DNA of 64,000 bases from Bursaphelenchus xylophilus. Lineage: Eukaryota; Nematoda; Chromadorea; Rhabditida; Aphelenchoididae. The notes beneath the pieces were generated by a model. That model was not told the origin of the DNA. It saw only the letters and a program-made list of their open reading frames with translations, and did not search any database. A program made the position numbers and the translations under genes. Below, in pieces: positions 48,639 to 58,842 of this stretch. The stretch spans positions 10,783,291-10,847,290 of the forward strand of contig CAJFCV020000001.1 of the NCBI GenBank assembly GCA_904066235.2. The letters run 5' to 3'. Each line of letters opens with the position of its first letter. Within the stretch, counting starts at the first letter, position 1.

Positions 48639-49203
48639 CATTAACAGACCGTTGAATTTGTGACAAGAAGTTGCCAGCCCACAGAAAAGGTCATAGACGC
48701 AGAATACGAGTCAATGCAGAAACTCCATTTTAAATAGGAACTATTTTTTGTTGTCCGCTTTGACCAGAAAAACTTCAGATCGAAGGTTAGAATTCATGGC
48801 TGAAAATGCAGCAACAGTTCCATTTAGACTGCTGTAAGCCGGTCTGACAACTGCCTTTTCTTGCCCCAGCTATTCTGAATTAATTCAATAAAAAGCTGGG
48901 TTTGTCTGAATCTAGGGCCCGTTTGCCCGAGTCGTTTATGGGCGAACCGCTTTTTTTACGCTATCGTCAGAGCATAAAAAATGACTTCTACAACAGGTTG
49001 TTACGACCAGAAAGAAGAACACTTCCGCAACCTGCAAGGAAATTCGGAGGCCCATAAACGTCCCGTTGTCCAATTCACAATGATTCTACAGCCGGCCGGA
49101 TAGGAAGGACAAAAATAGAGGATGCAGCACTGACGGCGTTGGAAGCCGAAGACCAGGCCAGCGGATTCCGGGAGCTTACCCACCAGCTGAAGCCTGGATA
49201 CTA
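48639..49203. other. Non-coding interval
   Basis: No gene, tRNA or clear repeat seen. The stretch at 49110-49200 contains GGCCAGCGGATTCCGGGAGC, possibly the interrupted left half of a neighbouring TIR element. Confidence 0.4.
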
Positions 49204-49481
49204 GCATTTTCACAAAGTGCCTGGACATTTTTTCGCTGTCGCACAGGGAAAAAAATGTTCCACAGTGCTGTCGCCAAAGCACTGTGGAAGTTTCCCCTTG
49301 CGCACGGTGCATGCCTACAACAGACCGTCTGCACTGTGCAAATTTGAGAAAAGTTTATGTCGCAGCGACATTCCAAACGCACAGTGCAAAACCAAAGAAA
49401 GGTCAATGCACGGTGCAAAAAATTGCGGACTTTGTGCACGGCGCGGACTGCAAAAAATGTCCAGGCACTTCGTGAAAATGC
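49204..49481. mobile_element. TIR element, GCATTTTCACRAAGTGCC family, copy 1
   Basis: GCATTTTCACAAAGTGCCTG and its complement form the ends, flanked by TA on both sides (49202-49203 and 49482-49483). The interior has at least five GCACNGTGCA-type palindromes. A partial relative lies at 57316-57583. Confidence 0.85.
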
Positions 49482-49484
49482 TAA

Positions 49485-49651
49485 TAGTCCTTCCGGGAAG
49501 TCGCCGGACTGATTTCTCGGCGCTATGAAAAAAAAATTTGACGCGATGAAAAGCCATCCCAAAAAAGCAAGAAATTTCACTGCAAAGAAAACTTTTGTTG
49601 TTGCGCAGCACGTGTCGCCGACTCCAGTCCGGAGGCCTTCCAGACGGACTA
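49485..49651. mobile_element. TIR element, TAGTCC...GGACTA, diverged relative
   Basis: TAGTCCTTCCGGGAAGTCGC pairs imperfectly with the end CCTTCCAGACGGACTA. The layout resembles the 26590 and 51976 elements, and it occupies the same place relative to duplication D as the element at 26590-26782. Confidence 0.6.
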
Positions 49652-50363
49652 GCACCCAGGACCCAATTCCAGGTGCTTTCGCTGATGAATCCGCCATTTT
49701 CGGCTTCGATACACAATTCAAACAACACAATACCGATATAAATGGCGCTTTTACGGCCGAAAACAAGATAAACAGTACTAATCCAACTGCCCTTGCTGTA
49801 GCTATCTCTACCCCAAATATACATCCTACCCTTCTAGAAAATCAATCCGCTAGGCCGAAACTTCCTAATGTCCCCAGGGATGCGTAATTCGGTCGATAAA
49901 CCCGTGAAAACCCATGCATAATTCAACGTTTTCCAGCCAAAACCTAAAGATATTCAGGGTACCCTCACTTTCGGACTAAACCATCAATATAAACATAAAA
50001 AGTATGCTCTGTACGGGGCCCGAACAAAAAATTCAGCATAAATTTGCCTATAGAACTGCTCGAAAACCCCTAAACACCTACCCGAACAAAAATTCGACAC
50101 AAATTTGCCTATTGAATCATTCGGACCAACTCTTACCACCTACCTTCTTCACGCGAGCCCTTTCTCCCATTTCCCCTTCCCCTTTCAAAGCAAACAAAAC
50201 AAATAAAAAACAACAACAACAACAGATAAAATTAGATTTGTAGATCCTTCTTATTGGCTGGGAAGTGGCCTGGACTGGTCGAATCTAGTGGTAATTGCAG
50301 GAACCTGAAAGAAAAAAGGGATTAAATCCCAAAGTCCCTCTTTACCAGCAAAGATCCGCCTAC

Positions 50364-50511
50364 CTCAAAACTACTGCGCATCCTCAATGAAGGATGTTAC
50401 CATGGCCATGGAATCCAGGGCTCGGCTCTTCGCTGTCTTGTTCTTGGGCTATCTTGTTCTTCGATTCCGATCAATCTAGCTCGTCGACCATAAGCATGCC
50501 CAAAGGTCATT
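50364..50511 (-). pseudogene. Degraded copy of the MAFILHG exon
   Basis: This aligns to 29201-29343: ATGACCTTTGGGCATGCTTA corresponds to the ATGGCCTTCATCC start, TATGGTCGACGA to ATGGTCGACAAG, and TTCCATGG and TTGAGGATGCGCAG persist. Indels shift the frame after a few codons, and a stop follows. Acceptor and donor are still recognisable. Confidence 0.65.
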
Positions 50512-50645
50512 CTGAAAGAAAAATGTGTTTAAACGCGAGAAATAACGGAAAGTTAATCATCTCATGAGCAATATAAAAATACCCTAACACCGTCATATCC
50601 CTTCTAGACCTCGATTCCCTAATTTATCACTCCCAATCGACATAC

Positions 50646-50801
50646 CTTTCTGATCTTTCCGCGGTGGGGACCTCCAGGGCACCATTGATTTCTCCAACTT
50701 CTCCAGGGCTCCAAGAAACGGATTCTCGATGGTTTCCATGAAAATAAATAAGATTAAAAATAGAACGAGCAGTATCTGGACTTATGACACGAAATAAAGG
50801 C
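50646..50801 (-). CDS. RPLFRVISPD exon, unknown gene D copy 2
   Basis: Its length (156 nt) and borders are identical to 30059-30214. Nearly all codons are kept, with NHRES in place of NPRES. The exon itself is undamaged, but its downstream partner (50364-50511) is broken, so the copy 2 gene is probably not functional. Confidence 0.5.
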
Positions 50802-50827
50802 CTACAATTGGGAAAAAACAACTTACT

Positions 50828-50999
50828 TTAATCACCAAAGCAGGCTTTGATGATTGGGTGAAGGGGAGGGTGGTGGAAGTGGTGCATTTTCTCTATTTTT
50901 TCGTATTTTTTTTTTTTTTTTTTTTTTTTATTATTCTTTTTTTTCTTATTTTTTATTTTTTTTTTATTTTTTTCATTTTTTTCTTTTTTAAAGCTATCC
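50828..50999 (-). other. Lys-rich open stretch over a microsatellite
   Basis: Minus-strand sequence reads HATDSFKKEKNEKNKKK and so on through the T-rich tract 50890-50990 into HHFHHPPLHPIIKACFGD. The flanking non-repetitive ends are shared with copy 1, so an exon may flank or include the tract; the Lys run is simple sequence. Confidence 0.35.
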
Positions 51000-51746
51000 G
51001 TTGCATGGGCTTGGAGATCCCTGCAAATTAAAAGAATAAATTGAAGAACCCTCAAAAAAGAATTGGCAATAATCTCAAGCCATCCGTAACTTCCTCAACT
51101 ACCAATAAACCACGAAACTTACATTCTGAAGAGAGTGTGTTGGGGGAGGAGTGTGGTGCGAGTGGAATGGAGGAGGGGTGCGGTGCGAGTGGGAGGGAAG
51201 GATGGGTGTTGCGAACGGAAAGGGGTGTGGCGTGAGTGAAGGTGATGTTTAGGTTTCTGAAAACATACACCATATAGTTTGAGAAAAAACCAGGCTAAAA
51301 CCAAGGGTGAAACAACAACTTACATAGCAAAAAATGGGTGGTAAACATCTGGGGTAGGGCAGTGAAATCTTGGAGCAATATCTGAAAATAAAATAATCAA
51401 TTGAGGAACCACCAAAAAACAAGTGACAACAATCTGAAGAGTTCCCTAATATCCTCAACTGCAAAAAAACCATCAAAACTTACATTCCATGTTGTCTAAA
51501 TCGTTGGTTAGGGTCTCGGCCATGTAGGTGCCGTCCTGGGCCGGAATTGGGACATTGAAAATAGGGTCGGGAAATGTGTTCCAAAGATTCACTGATTCGA
51601 GAGCTGGGTTTCTGAAAAAATAGATCATTAACTTAAGAAAAATCCAGGATAAATTTAAGAATGAAATGACAACTTACATTGTTACAAATGGGCAGTAAAC
51701 TATTCGGCAAGTAAAATTTAAGAAGAAAAGGATAATGGTTACTTAA

Positions 51747-51866
51747 AAAAAATACTTTTTTTTTCTTTTTTTTATTTTTTTCTTTTTTTTATTTTTTTTT
51801 CTTTTTTTCTATTTTTTTCTTTTTTTTTATTTTTTTCTTTTTTTTATTTTTTTCTTTTTTTTTATT
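51747..51866 (+). repeat. T-rich microsatellite
   Basis: TTTTTTCTTTTTTTAT-type tract within a tandem exon unit. Confidence 0.9.
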
Positions 51867-51975
51867 TTACATCCGAAAAGCAGTGAAGAAATCTTGGAGC
51901 AATATCTGAAAATACAGTGATCAATTCAAGAACCACTAAAAAACAAGTGACAATAATCTGAAGACTTCCCTAATA

Positions 51976-52169
51976 CTAGTCCGTTCGTAAAGTCGCTGGA
52001 ATGTTTTCGGCGACATGCACCCCGCGAAACCGAAAGTTCACTTTGCACTGTGCAATTTTTGGCTTTTTGCACAGTGCAATAGGCTTTTTGGGGCTGTCGC
52101 TCGCACCCTGAGTTTTCTTACACAATGCACGTCGCCGAAATCATTCCAGCGACTTTACGAACGGACTAA
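51976..52169. mobile_element. TIR element, CTAGTCC family, copy 2
   Basis: The ends CTAGTCCGTTCGTAAAGTCG and the complement ending GGACTAA belong to the same family as 26590-26782. Sibling units read CCCTAATATCCTCAAC at this place, an empty site; the filled site repeats TAATA or TA. The interior contains GCACTGTGCA and GCACAGTGCA words. Confidence 0.88.
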
Positions 52170-52473
52170 TATCCTCAACTACAAAAAACCATCAAAGCTT
52201 ACATTCCATGTTGTCTAAATCGTTGGTTAGGGTCTCGGCCATGTAGGTGCCGTCCTGGGCCGGAATTGGGACATTGAAAATAGGGTCGGGAAATGCGTTC
52301 CAAAGATTCACTGATTCGAGAGATGGGTTTCTGAAAAAATAGATCATTAACTTAAGAAAAATCCAGGATAAATTTAAGAATGAAATAACAACTTACATTG
52401 ATACAAATGGGCAGTAAACTATTAGGCGAGTAAAATTAGAAGAGAAGAAGAGAGAAGAAGGATACGGGTTACT

Positions 52474-52573
52474 TAAAAAAAATTTTTTTTTTCTTATTTT
52501 TTTCTTTTTTCTTTTTTTTATTTTTTTTCTTTTTTTCTTTTTTTTATTTTTTTTTATGTTTTTCTTTTTTTAT
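52474..52573 (+). repeat. T-rich microsatellite
   Basis: TTTTTTCTTTTTTC/TTTTTTAT tract within a tandem exon unit. Confidence 0.9.
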
Positions 52574-52669
52574 TCTACATCCGAAAAGCAGTGAAGAAAT
52601 CTTGGAGCAGTATCTGAAAATACAGAAATCAATTGAAGAACCATCAAAAAACAAGTGACAACAATCTGA

Positions 52670-53288
52670 CAAGGGAATGGACTTTATGTGTAAATCGATT
52701 TTGGCTTGGGACCTAGTCAGATCGAAAGGTGTGCAGAAGTCGATTATTCACTTGGGGGGGGGGAAATCTCTGCGCGGGGCTTCAAAGTCGAGAAAATCGG
52801 CTTCAAAGTTTGGACGAAAATCAAAGGGTAGGATCCCGGAAACGGAGCAATGAAAGGTGTGAAGCAGTGGCCGAGTGGTCAGTGCGCTCGCTTTTTGCGC
52901 AAAAGGTCGCAAGTTCGAATCTGCTTCCATTCATAACTTTTTTAGACAACTTTACCTATACCCCTTTTTTAAATGTACAGCCGGATTAGCATGAAGAAAG
53001 CAAAAGTAAAACCGATAAATGATGGTTTGAGCTTGGAAAGACTCGAACCTGCAACCTTTTGCGCAAAAAGCGAGCGCACTGACCACTTGGCCACTGCTTC
53101 GCACTTTTTATTGCTCCTTTTCCGGGATCCCCTATCCTTTGATTTTCGTCCAAACTTTGAAGCCGATTTTCTCGCTTTGAAGCCCCGCGCAGAGATTTCC
53201 CCCCAAGTGAATAATCGACTACCACACACCTTTCGATCTGACTATGTCTCAAGCCAAAATCGATTTACACATAAAGTCCATTCCCTTG
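52670..53288. mobile_element. CAAGGG foldback element C, Ser/Leu-tRNA-like arms
   Basis: CAAGGGAATGGACTTTATGT pairs with its complement at the right end. TGA flanks both sides (52667-52669, 53289-53291), while sibling units have the single-copy empty site CAATCTGAAGAGTTCC. Each arm contains TGGCCRAGTGG (A box) and GTTCGARTC (B box). The tRNA-like part differs from that in elements A and B, although the termini are shared. No protein. Confidence 0.9.
52862..52930 (+). other. tRNA-like region in left arm of element C
   Basis: TGGCCGAGTGG at 52868-52878 is the A-box/D-arm form typical of class II tRNAs (Ser, Leu), and AGTTCGAATCT at 52912-52922 is B-box-like. GCGC...GCGC gives an anticodon-arm-like stem, but the T-stem and acceptor stems do not both form. 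The inverted counterpart is at 53038-53098. Confidence 0.6.
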
Positions 53289-53598
53289 TGAAGAGTTCCC
53301 TAATATCCCCAACTATAAAAAACCATCAAAACTTACATTCCATGTTGTCTAAATCGTTGGTGAGGGTCTCGGCCATGTAGGTGCCGTCCTGGGCCGGAAT
53401 TGGGACATTGAAAGTAGGGTCGGGAAATGCGTTCCAAAGATTCACTGATTTGAGAGCTGGATTTCTGAAAATATAGATCATTAACTTAAGAAAAATCCAG
53501 GATAAATTCAAGAATGAAATAACAACTTACACTGATATAAATGGGCGATAAACTATAAGGCGAGTAAAATTTAGAAGAGAAGGATACGGGTTACTTAA

Positions 53599-53706
53599 AA
53601 AAAATATTTTTTTTATTTTCTTAGTTTTTTTTTTATTTTTTTCTTTTTTTTATTTTTTCTTTTTTTTAATTTTTCTTTTTTTTTTTATTTTTTTCTTTTT
53701 TTTATT
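53599..53706 (+). repeat. T-rich microsatellite
   Basis: TTTTTTATTTTTTTC-type tract within a tandem exon unit. Confidence 0.9.
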
Positions 53707-53826
53707 CAACATCCGAAAAGCAGCGAAGAAATCTTGGAGCAATATCTGAAAATACAGTAATCAATGTAAGAACCACCAAAAAAACAAGTGACAACAATCT
53801 GAAGAGTTCCCTAATATCCTCAACTA

Positions 53827-54898
53827 CAGGGTGTTTCAAGAAATTTGGAACAAATGATTTGCTTATATCTTTGTGTTCTTTGCAGCTATCAACGAATTTC
53901 TTTTTGCTTCTAAAAATTGACAGCGTGCGTTTTTAGAATCTCTAAAAAAAATTTTTTTTCGTCGGCGGAGGGCCCATTTCTCGGCGGAGAAAATTAGGGC
54001 CTTTTTTAAAAATCACAGCGTATTACGTGGCGGAAACGCCGTTGCAACGGCTGAAATCAAGTTTACGTAATACCTCCATCGATTTTACGGTATGGTTTTT
54101 TTGCGTTTTCGATTTTACGCACTTCCGCGGATGCGCGGCGCAGACCTCAGATTTCGGCGGACGTTGTTTTGGGCCTTTGGCTGTTGCAATTCATGTTGGA
54201 AAAGAGGTTGGGGTGATTTTTTGTTGTCATCCGATGCACAGATGGCAAAAATTTCGTGCTTTTTATCCCCGGCGGAGGAGTCGGCGGAGGCTTTATCGAA
54301 GGGTAAAAACAAAACTCCGCCGATTTCTCCGCCAGACCAAAAAAATCAAAAATCTTTGAAAGACAATGCTGCTCTGATGGATTCTTGTAGCTGAGATTTT
54401 TCCCGGACTCGTAAGACAGCTTTAACCCTTTGATAAAGCCTCCGCCGAATCCTCCGCCGGGGAACAAAAGCACAAAATTTTTGCCATCTGTGCATCGGAT
54501 GACAACAAAAAATTACCCCAAACTCTTTTCCAACATGAATTGCAACAGCCGAAGGCCCAAAACAACGTCCGCCGAAATCTGAAGTCTCCGCCGCGCCTCC
54601 GCGGTGCGCGTAAAATCGAAAACAAAAAAATGCATACCGTAAAATCGACGGAGGTGTAACGTAAACTTGAATTCAGCCATTGCAACGGCGTTTCCGCCAC
54701 GTAATACGCTGTGATTTTTAAAAAAGGCCCTAATTTTCTCCGCCGAGAAATGGGCCCTCCGCCGACGAAAAAAATTTTTTTTGAGATTCTAAAAACGCAC
54801 GCTGTCAATTTTTAGAAGCAAAAAGAAATTCGTTGATAGCTGCAAAGAACACAAAGATATAAGCAAATCATTTGTTCCAAATTTCTTGAAACACCCTG
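53827..54898. mobile_element. Large foldback TIR element, CAGGGTGTTTC ends
   Basis: CAGGGTGTTTCAAGAAATTT and its complement at the right end, flanked by TA (53825-53826 and 54899-54900). The arms are about 400-500 bp and nearly complementary, including GCGTATTACGTGGCGGAAAC and TTTCTCGGCGGAGAAAATTA. The open frames inside are arm shadows rich in CCGCCG. Sibling units give the empty site CCTCAACTACAAAAAACC. Confidence 0.92.
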
Positions 54899-55184
54899 TA
54901 TAAAAAACCATCAACACTTACATTCCATGTTGTGTAAATCGTTGGTTAGGGTCTCGGCCATGTAGGTGCCGTCCTGGGCCGGAATTGGGACATTGAAAAT
55001 AGGGTCGGGAAATGCGTTCCAAAGATTCACTGATTCGAGAGATGGGTTTCTGAAAAAATAGATCATTAATTTAAGAAAAATCCAGGATAAATTCGAGAAT
55101 GAAATAACAACTTACATTGATACAAATGGGCGGTAAACGATAAGGGAATCTAACATTACAAGGGAAAAATAAAGGTAACTTTTA

Positions 55185-55331
55185 AAAAATATTTTTTTTT
55201 TTTTTTATTTTTTTCTTTTTTTTATTTTTTTTCTTTTTTTCTATTTTTTTCTTTTTTTTTTTATTTTTTTTCTTTTTTTTATTTTTTTCTTTTTTTTATT
55301 TTTTTCTTTTTTTTATTTTTTTCTTTTTTTA
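55185..55331 (+). repeat. T-rich microsatellite
   Basis: TTTTTTATTTTTTTC-type tract within a tandem exon unit. Confidence 0.9.
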
Positions 55332-55825
55332 TGTTACATCCGAAAAGCAGCGAAGAAATCTTGGAGCAATATCTGAAAATAAAATAATCAATTGAGGAAC
55401 CACCAAAAAAACAAGTGACAACAATCTGAAGAGTTCCCTAATATCCTCAACTACAAAAAACCATCAAAACTTACATTCCATGTTGTCTAAATCGTTGGTG
55501 AGGGTCTCGGCCATGTAGGTGCCGTCCTGGGCCGGTATTGGGACATTGAAAGTAGGGTCGGGAAATGCGTTCCAAAGATTCACTGATTCGAGAATTCGAG
55601 GATCCATTGCTTTCCGGGGTCATTTTCTGCAAATATAAATCATATAATTTGAGATTAAAGACTACGCTAAAACAAGTATAAACCGATAACTTACATGTTA
55701 AAAAATCGTGATAAATTAAATACAAATACAATAGATGAGACAAATACAATAGATACGATAGACAATAGAAATTAAATAAAAATACAATAGATAAATACAA
55801 TAGATGAGGGGTCAATTAAAAAAGC

Positions 55826-56018
55826 TTTTTTAATTATTTTTTCATTTTTTACGTTTTTTTTGTTACTTTTTTTCTTTTCTCTTATTTTTTCAAAAAAATA
55901 TTATTTTTTGGCCTTTTTTATAATTTTCTTTGGCTCTTTTTTTTTATTTTTTTTGGCCTTTTCAATTTTTTTGGCTCTTCTAGTTTTTGCCTTTTAATTA
56001 TTTTTTTGGCTTTTTTTC
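55826..56018 (+). repeat. T-rich tract with GGCTTTTT / GGCCTTTT units
   Basis: Counterpart of 33189-33370; on the minus strand it is the Lys-rich exon sequence, with the frame changed by length differences in the T runs. Confidence 0.8.
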
Positions 56019-56141
56019 TCTGTTATCCTTTCGGTGGTGGGTATCGAGACAGGATCTCTGAAAAATAAAAAATTAACACGTAAAAACACCAGTGACAACA
56101 CTATAAAAATATCTCTAAACCCCTTGACAAAGGTGGTCAGT

Positions 56142-57303
56142 TATGGTCCCAACGATCCGTGGGATCCGCAAATAAAACCTAGATATTCTGAAAGAGCAGG
56201 TAAAATTTAGTAGGAATCCGTTTTTTCTACTTGCCGAATAAGTCTGTGCGACGAGAAATATCGTCGAAAAGATCCGACCAAAAAATCGAAAGAGAGAAAA
56301 GACGAACCGAAAGGCCTTGGAAGGCGTCACCAAATAGTCTAGTGGAAAAAGTTCCACGCACAAATCTTTTGGGGGAGGGAGGCCTTGGAGGTTCGAGTCC
56401 ACCCGGAGCCGGACATCTCCGGATTTGAACCCTACGTGTTCATTATTGTATTCTACAGTTATACAAAAAAAAATTTTTTTTGTTTAACCTGTTTTACAAG
56501 GTTTTTTGCATCCGAAGGCGTGGCAATCACTGGTCATTACCTCTTTTTATGATGCCGCCAGGTCCGAAGTTCCAAAGAAGACAAATTTATGCAAATTTAT
56601 ACCTTCCGGGCAGAATTTGACAAAAATAATTTGGGCATTTGTTAAACACATGTCCACGGCCATTTTAAACGAAAAAACTCAAAATAGATTTTTTCGTAAA
56701 TATTCACGGGGTCTACTACACGCTGATGCAAGGACCCAAAAATTCTCTTTTCAACTTTTCTTGCAAAATTTTATGAAAAGGTGAGATTTTGGCAACATCC
56801 TTTATGGCAAACCGAAAAAGATCTGCAAGATCCTATACAACCTTCCAGAATCGAGTAGAAGTGTCTTGACCACTATGTCGACATCGGGCTTATCAAAGAT
56901 ATTGCCGAAATGTCAACTTTTCTTAAAATTTTGCAACAAACCTTGTAAAACAGGTTAAACAAAAAAATTTTTTTTTGTATAACTGTAGAACAGTAATGAA
57001 CACGTAGGGTTCAAATCCGGAGATGTCCGGCTCCGGGTGGACTCGAACCTCCAAGGCCTCCCTCCCCCAAAAGATTTGTGCGTGGAACTTTTTCCACTAG
57101 ACTATTTGGTAACGTCTTCGAAGGCCTTTTGGTTCGTCTTTTCTCTCTTTCGATTTTTTGGTCGGATCTTTTCGACGATATTTCTCGTCGCACAGACTTA
57201 TTCGGCAAGTAGAAAAAACGGATTCCTACTAAATTTTACCTGCTCTTTCAGAATATCTAGGTTTCATTTGTGGATCCCACGGATCGTTGGGACCATTCCC
57301 TTG
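56142..57303. mobile_element. CAAGGG foldback element B, left end shortened
   Basis: Closely related to element A over its whole length, with the same tRNA-like arms (TAGTCTAGTGG and GGTTCGAGTCC, both orientations). The right end CCATTCCCTTG is complete; the left begins at TGGTCCCAACG, lacking the first nine or so bases. The matching place in copy 1 (33494-33503, GTCAGTGTTTCCTAAAGCG) has no insert. Confidence 0.85.
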
Positions 57304-57315
57304 TAAAGCGTATCA

Positions 57316-57583
57316 GCATTTTCACAAAGTGCCGGGACATGTTTTCGCATTCGCACAGTGCACCTTGAACTTTCGTCGCCAACGCACTGTGGATTTTTGT
57401 CTTCGCGCACCGTGCAAACCTCGAAAAAGCCGATTGCACTGTGCACATTTTCGAGCGAAATCGCAGCAGCGCAGTTGAGAAAAGCTTACGTCGCAGCGAT
57501 ATTTCAAATGCACAGTGCAAAACCAAAAAAAGGTCAATGCACGGTGCAAAAAATCGGGGCGTTTGTGCACCGTGCGCACCGCG
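57316..57583. mobile_element. Partial TIR element, GCATTTTCAC family, copy 2
   Basis: The left end GCATTTTCACAAAGTGCC matches 49204; the right terminus is missing and the sequence rejoins duplicated DNA at ACAAACAGAATGCCAA. It contains GCACAGTGCA, GCACTGTGCA and GCACGGTGCA palindromes. Confidence 0.7.
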
Positions 57584-57989
57584 ACAAACAGAATGCCAAG
57601 ATTTTTGGCATTCGGTTTTTTAAGGAGCTCTAATGTTTTAGCTGACTGTGCAGTGGGTAATGCACAAAATCACAGGAACCTGCGATTAAAACATTGCCAA
57701 TTGCTGCGCCGATTTCAAAAATGGTCACTATCACCTAAAACAAGGTTCTCACAACAGCTTCCAAAATAGTGCGGATGTCAGTAGTTTATCCTTTTTTTGG
57801 AATTTTGAGTGAGTAAGCTAGTATAGAATTGCTGATTTGTCTCTAAAACTACACTAATCATGCTCATAGAAAACCGAATTTAGGCAATTGCTTCGTTACG
57901 GAAGGATTTAGCAGCAAAAGATGTCTAAAATAAGGTTTTCAAATCTGCTATTTTTTGGTGTTTCCAACGTTTAAATTGAGCTACCCCTG

Positions 57990-58842
57990 GGCGTCCTAAC
58001 AACAGTCAAGAATCGCAGAAATCCTGACTGTTGTAACAGGGGACCCAGTCAAAGTCATTTACATCAATAGTCAAGAATCCCGGGATTCTTGAATGTTCAC
58101 GTCGTCATTCCAGCGACTTTACGAACGGACTTATATCTTATCAACAATATAAAATTCCCCAAAGTCTTTCGCAAACAAGTACAATACCACTAAATCACTT
58201 GCTTCTTGGAGTAAAAGGTGCCTTTTATTACCACTTCCCCCTCAAAAGGATCGAATATTACACTACAGATTAAAACTTCACAAAGAAACGACTCCTACGC
58301 GTCGGATACTATAATAAAATCCGTCATGACGACGAATGTAGCGAGCTACATCTTTCGAATCCAAATTAAACGGATTTCTAGCCCTAGATCACTGTACTAC
58401 TCACTGAAAGTACAGTGAGTTATATTGTGAACTCAAAAACGATGAAAATTATATTGCACTCGATGGCTAACATAAAAATTACATCCTTAATATAATTAAT
58501 CGCCAAATCTTGCCTTAAAAACTGATAGACACTTCATTTTACTTTGATTTGCTTTATGAAAGCGTTTTGGAGCGAATTCGGGGAAAAAATTATATTATAC
58601 TTGACATCAGATAGAAAGCTGTCATGTGTAATATAATCAATATCCCAGCCTAGACATAAAAACCATAAAAGGGCATTTAGGCTTCTTCCTCACTTCATAT
58701 TTGCATTTTGAAACTAATTAAGGCCAAAAATTATATTACACTTGACATCGGATGTAAAAAATGTCACGGTTCCTTACATTACCTATCAAAATGCCATCAA
58801 TAATACAATTTCCCAACTTCAATCTTAAACCCAAAGCCTTAC
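57990..58842. other. Spacer with degenerate duplicated DNA and a recurrent motif
   Basis: 58085-58135 ends with a fragment of a CTAGTCC-family end (CATTCCAGCGACTTTACGAA). 58136-58440 is a diverged copy of 28305-28460 plus 29120-29190 (TATCAACAATATAAA, ATATTACACTACAGA), without the TIR element present there. ATTATATTAC-ACTTGACATC occurs at 58590 and 58729. No gene. Confidence 0.5.

Larger units (their letters stand above)
51123..55626 (-). pseudogene. Unknown gene D copy 2, expanded tandem exon cluster
   Basis: NPSLES-type exons (128 nt each) at 54922-55049, 53337-53464, 52203-52330 and 51484-51611; a hybrid first exon at 55475-55626; an IAPRF exon at 51324-51381; and an NLNITFTHAT exon at 51123-51256. 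The exons are well conserved (FNVPIPAQDGTYMAETLTND in each), but each NPSLES exon is followed by the microsatellite-split version of the IAPRF exon, and the hybrid first exon fuses the KMTPESNGS start to the NPSLES body out of frame. The array grew by unit duplication of about 0.7-1.6 kb, with later insertions. A working transcript seems unlikely, though individual exons remain open. Confidence 0.6.
49660..57990. repeat. Segmental duplication D, copy 2
   Basis: Colinear with 26785-35730. Private insertions here are the elements at 51976, 52670, 53827, 56142 and 57316, plus extra tandem exon units (five NPSLES exons instead of two). 49660-50360 has no supported gene. Confidence 0.85.

Noticed and set aside
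52862..52930. Functional tRNA-Ser or tRNA-Leu gene
   Set aside because: A and B boxes are present, but the acceptor and T stems cannot both form, and the copy is inverted-duplicated within a transposon.
53827..54898. Open frames of about 100 codons on both strands
   Set aside because: They are mirror images from the inverted arms of a foldback element.
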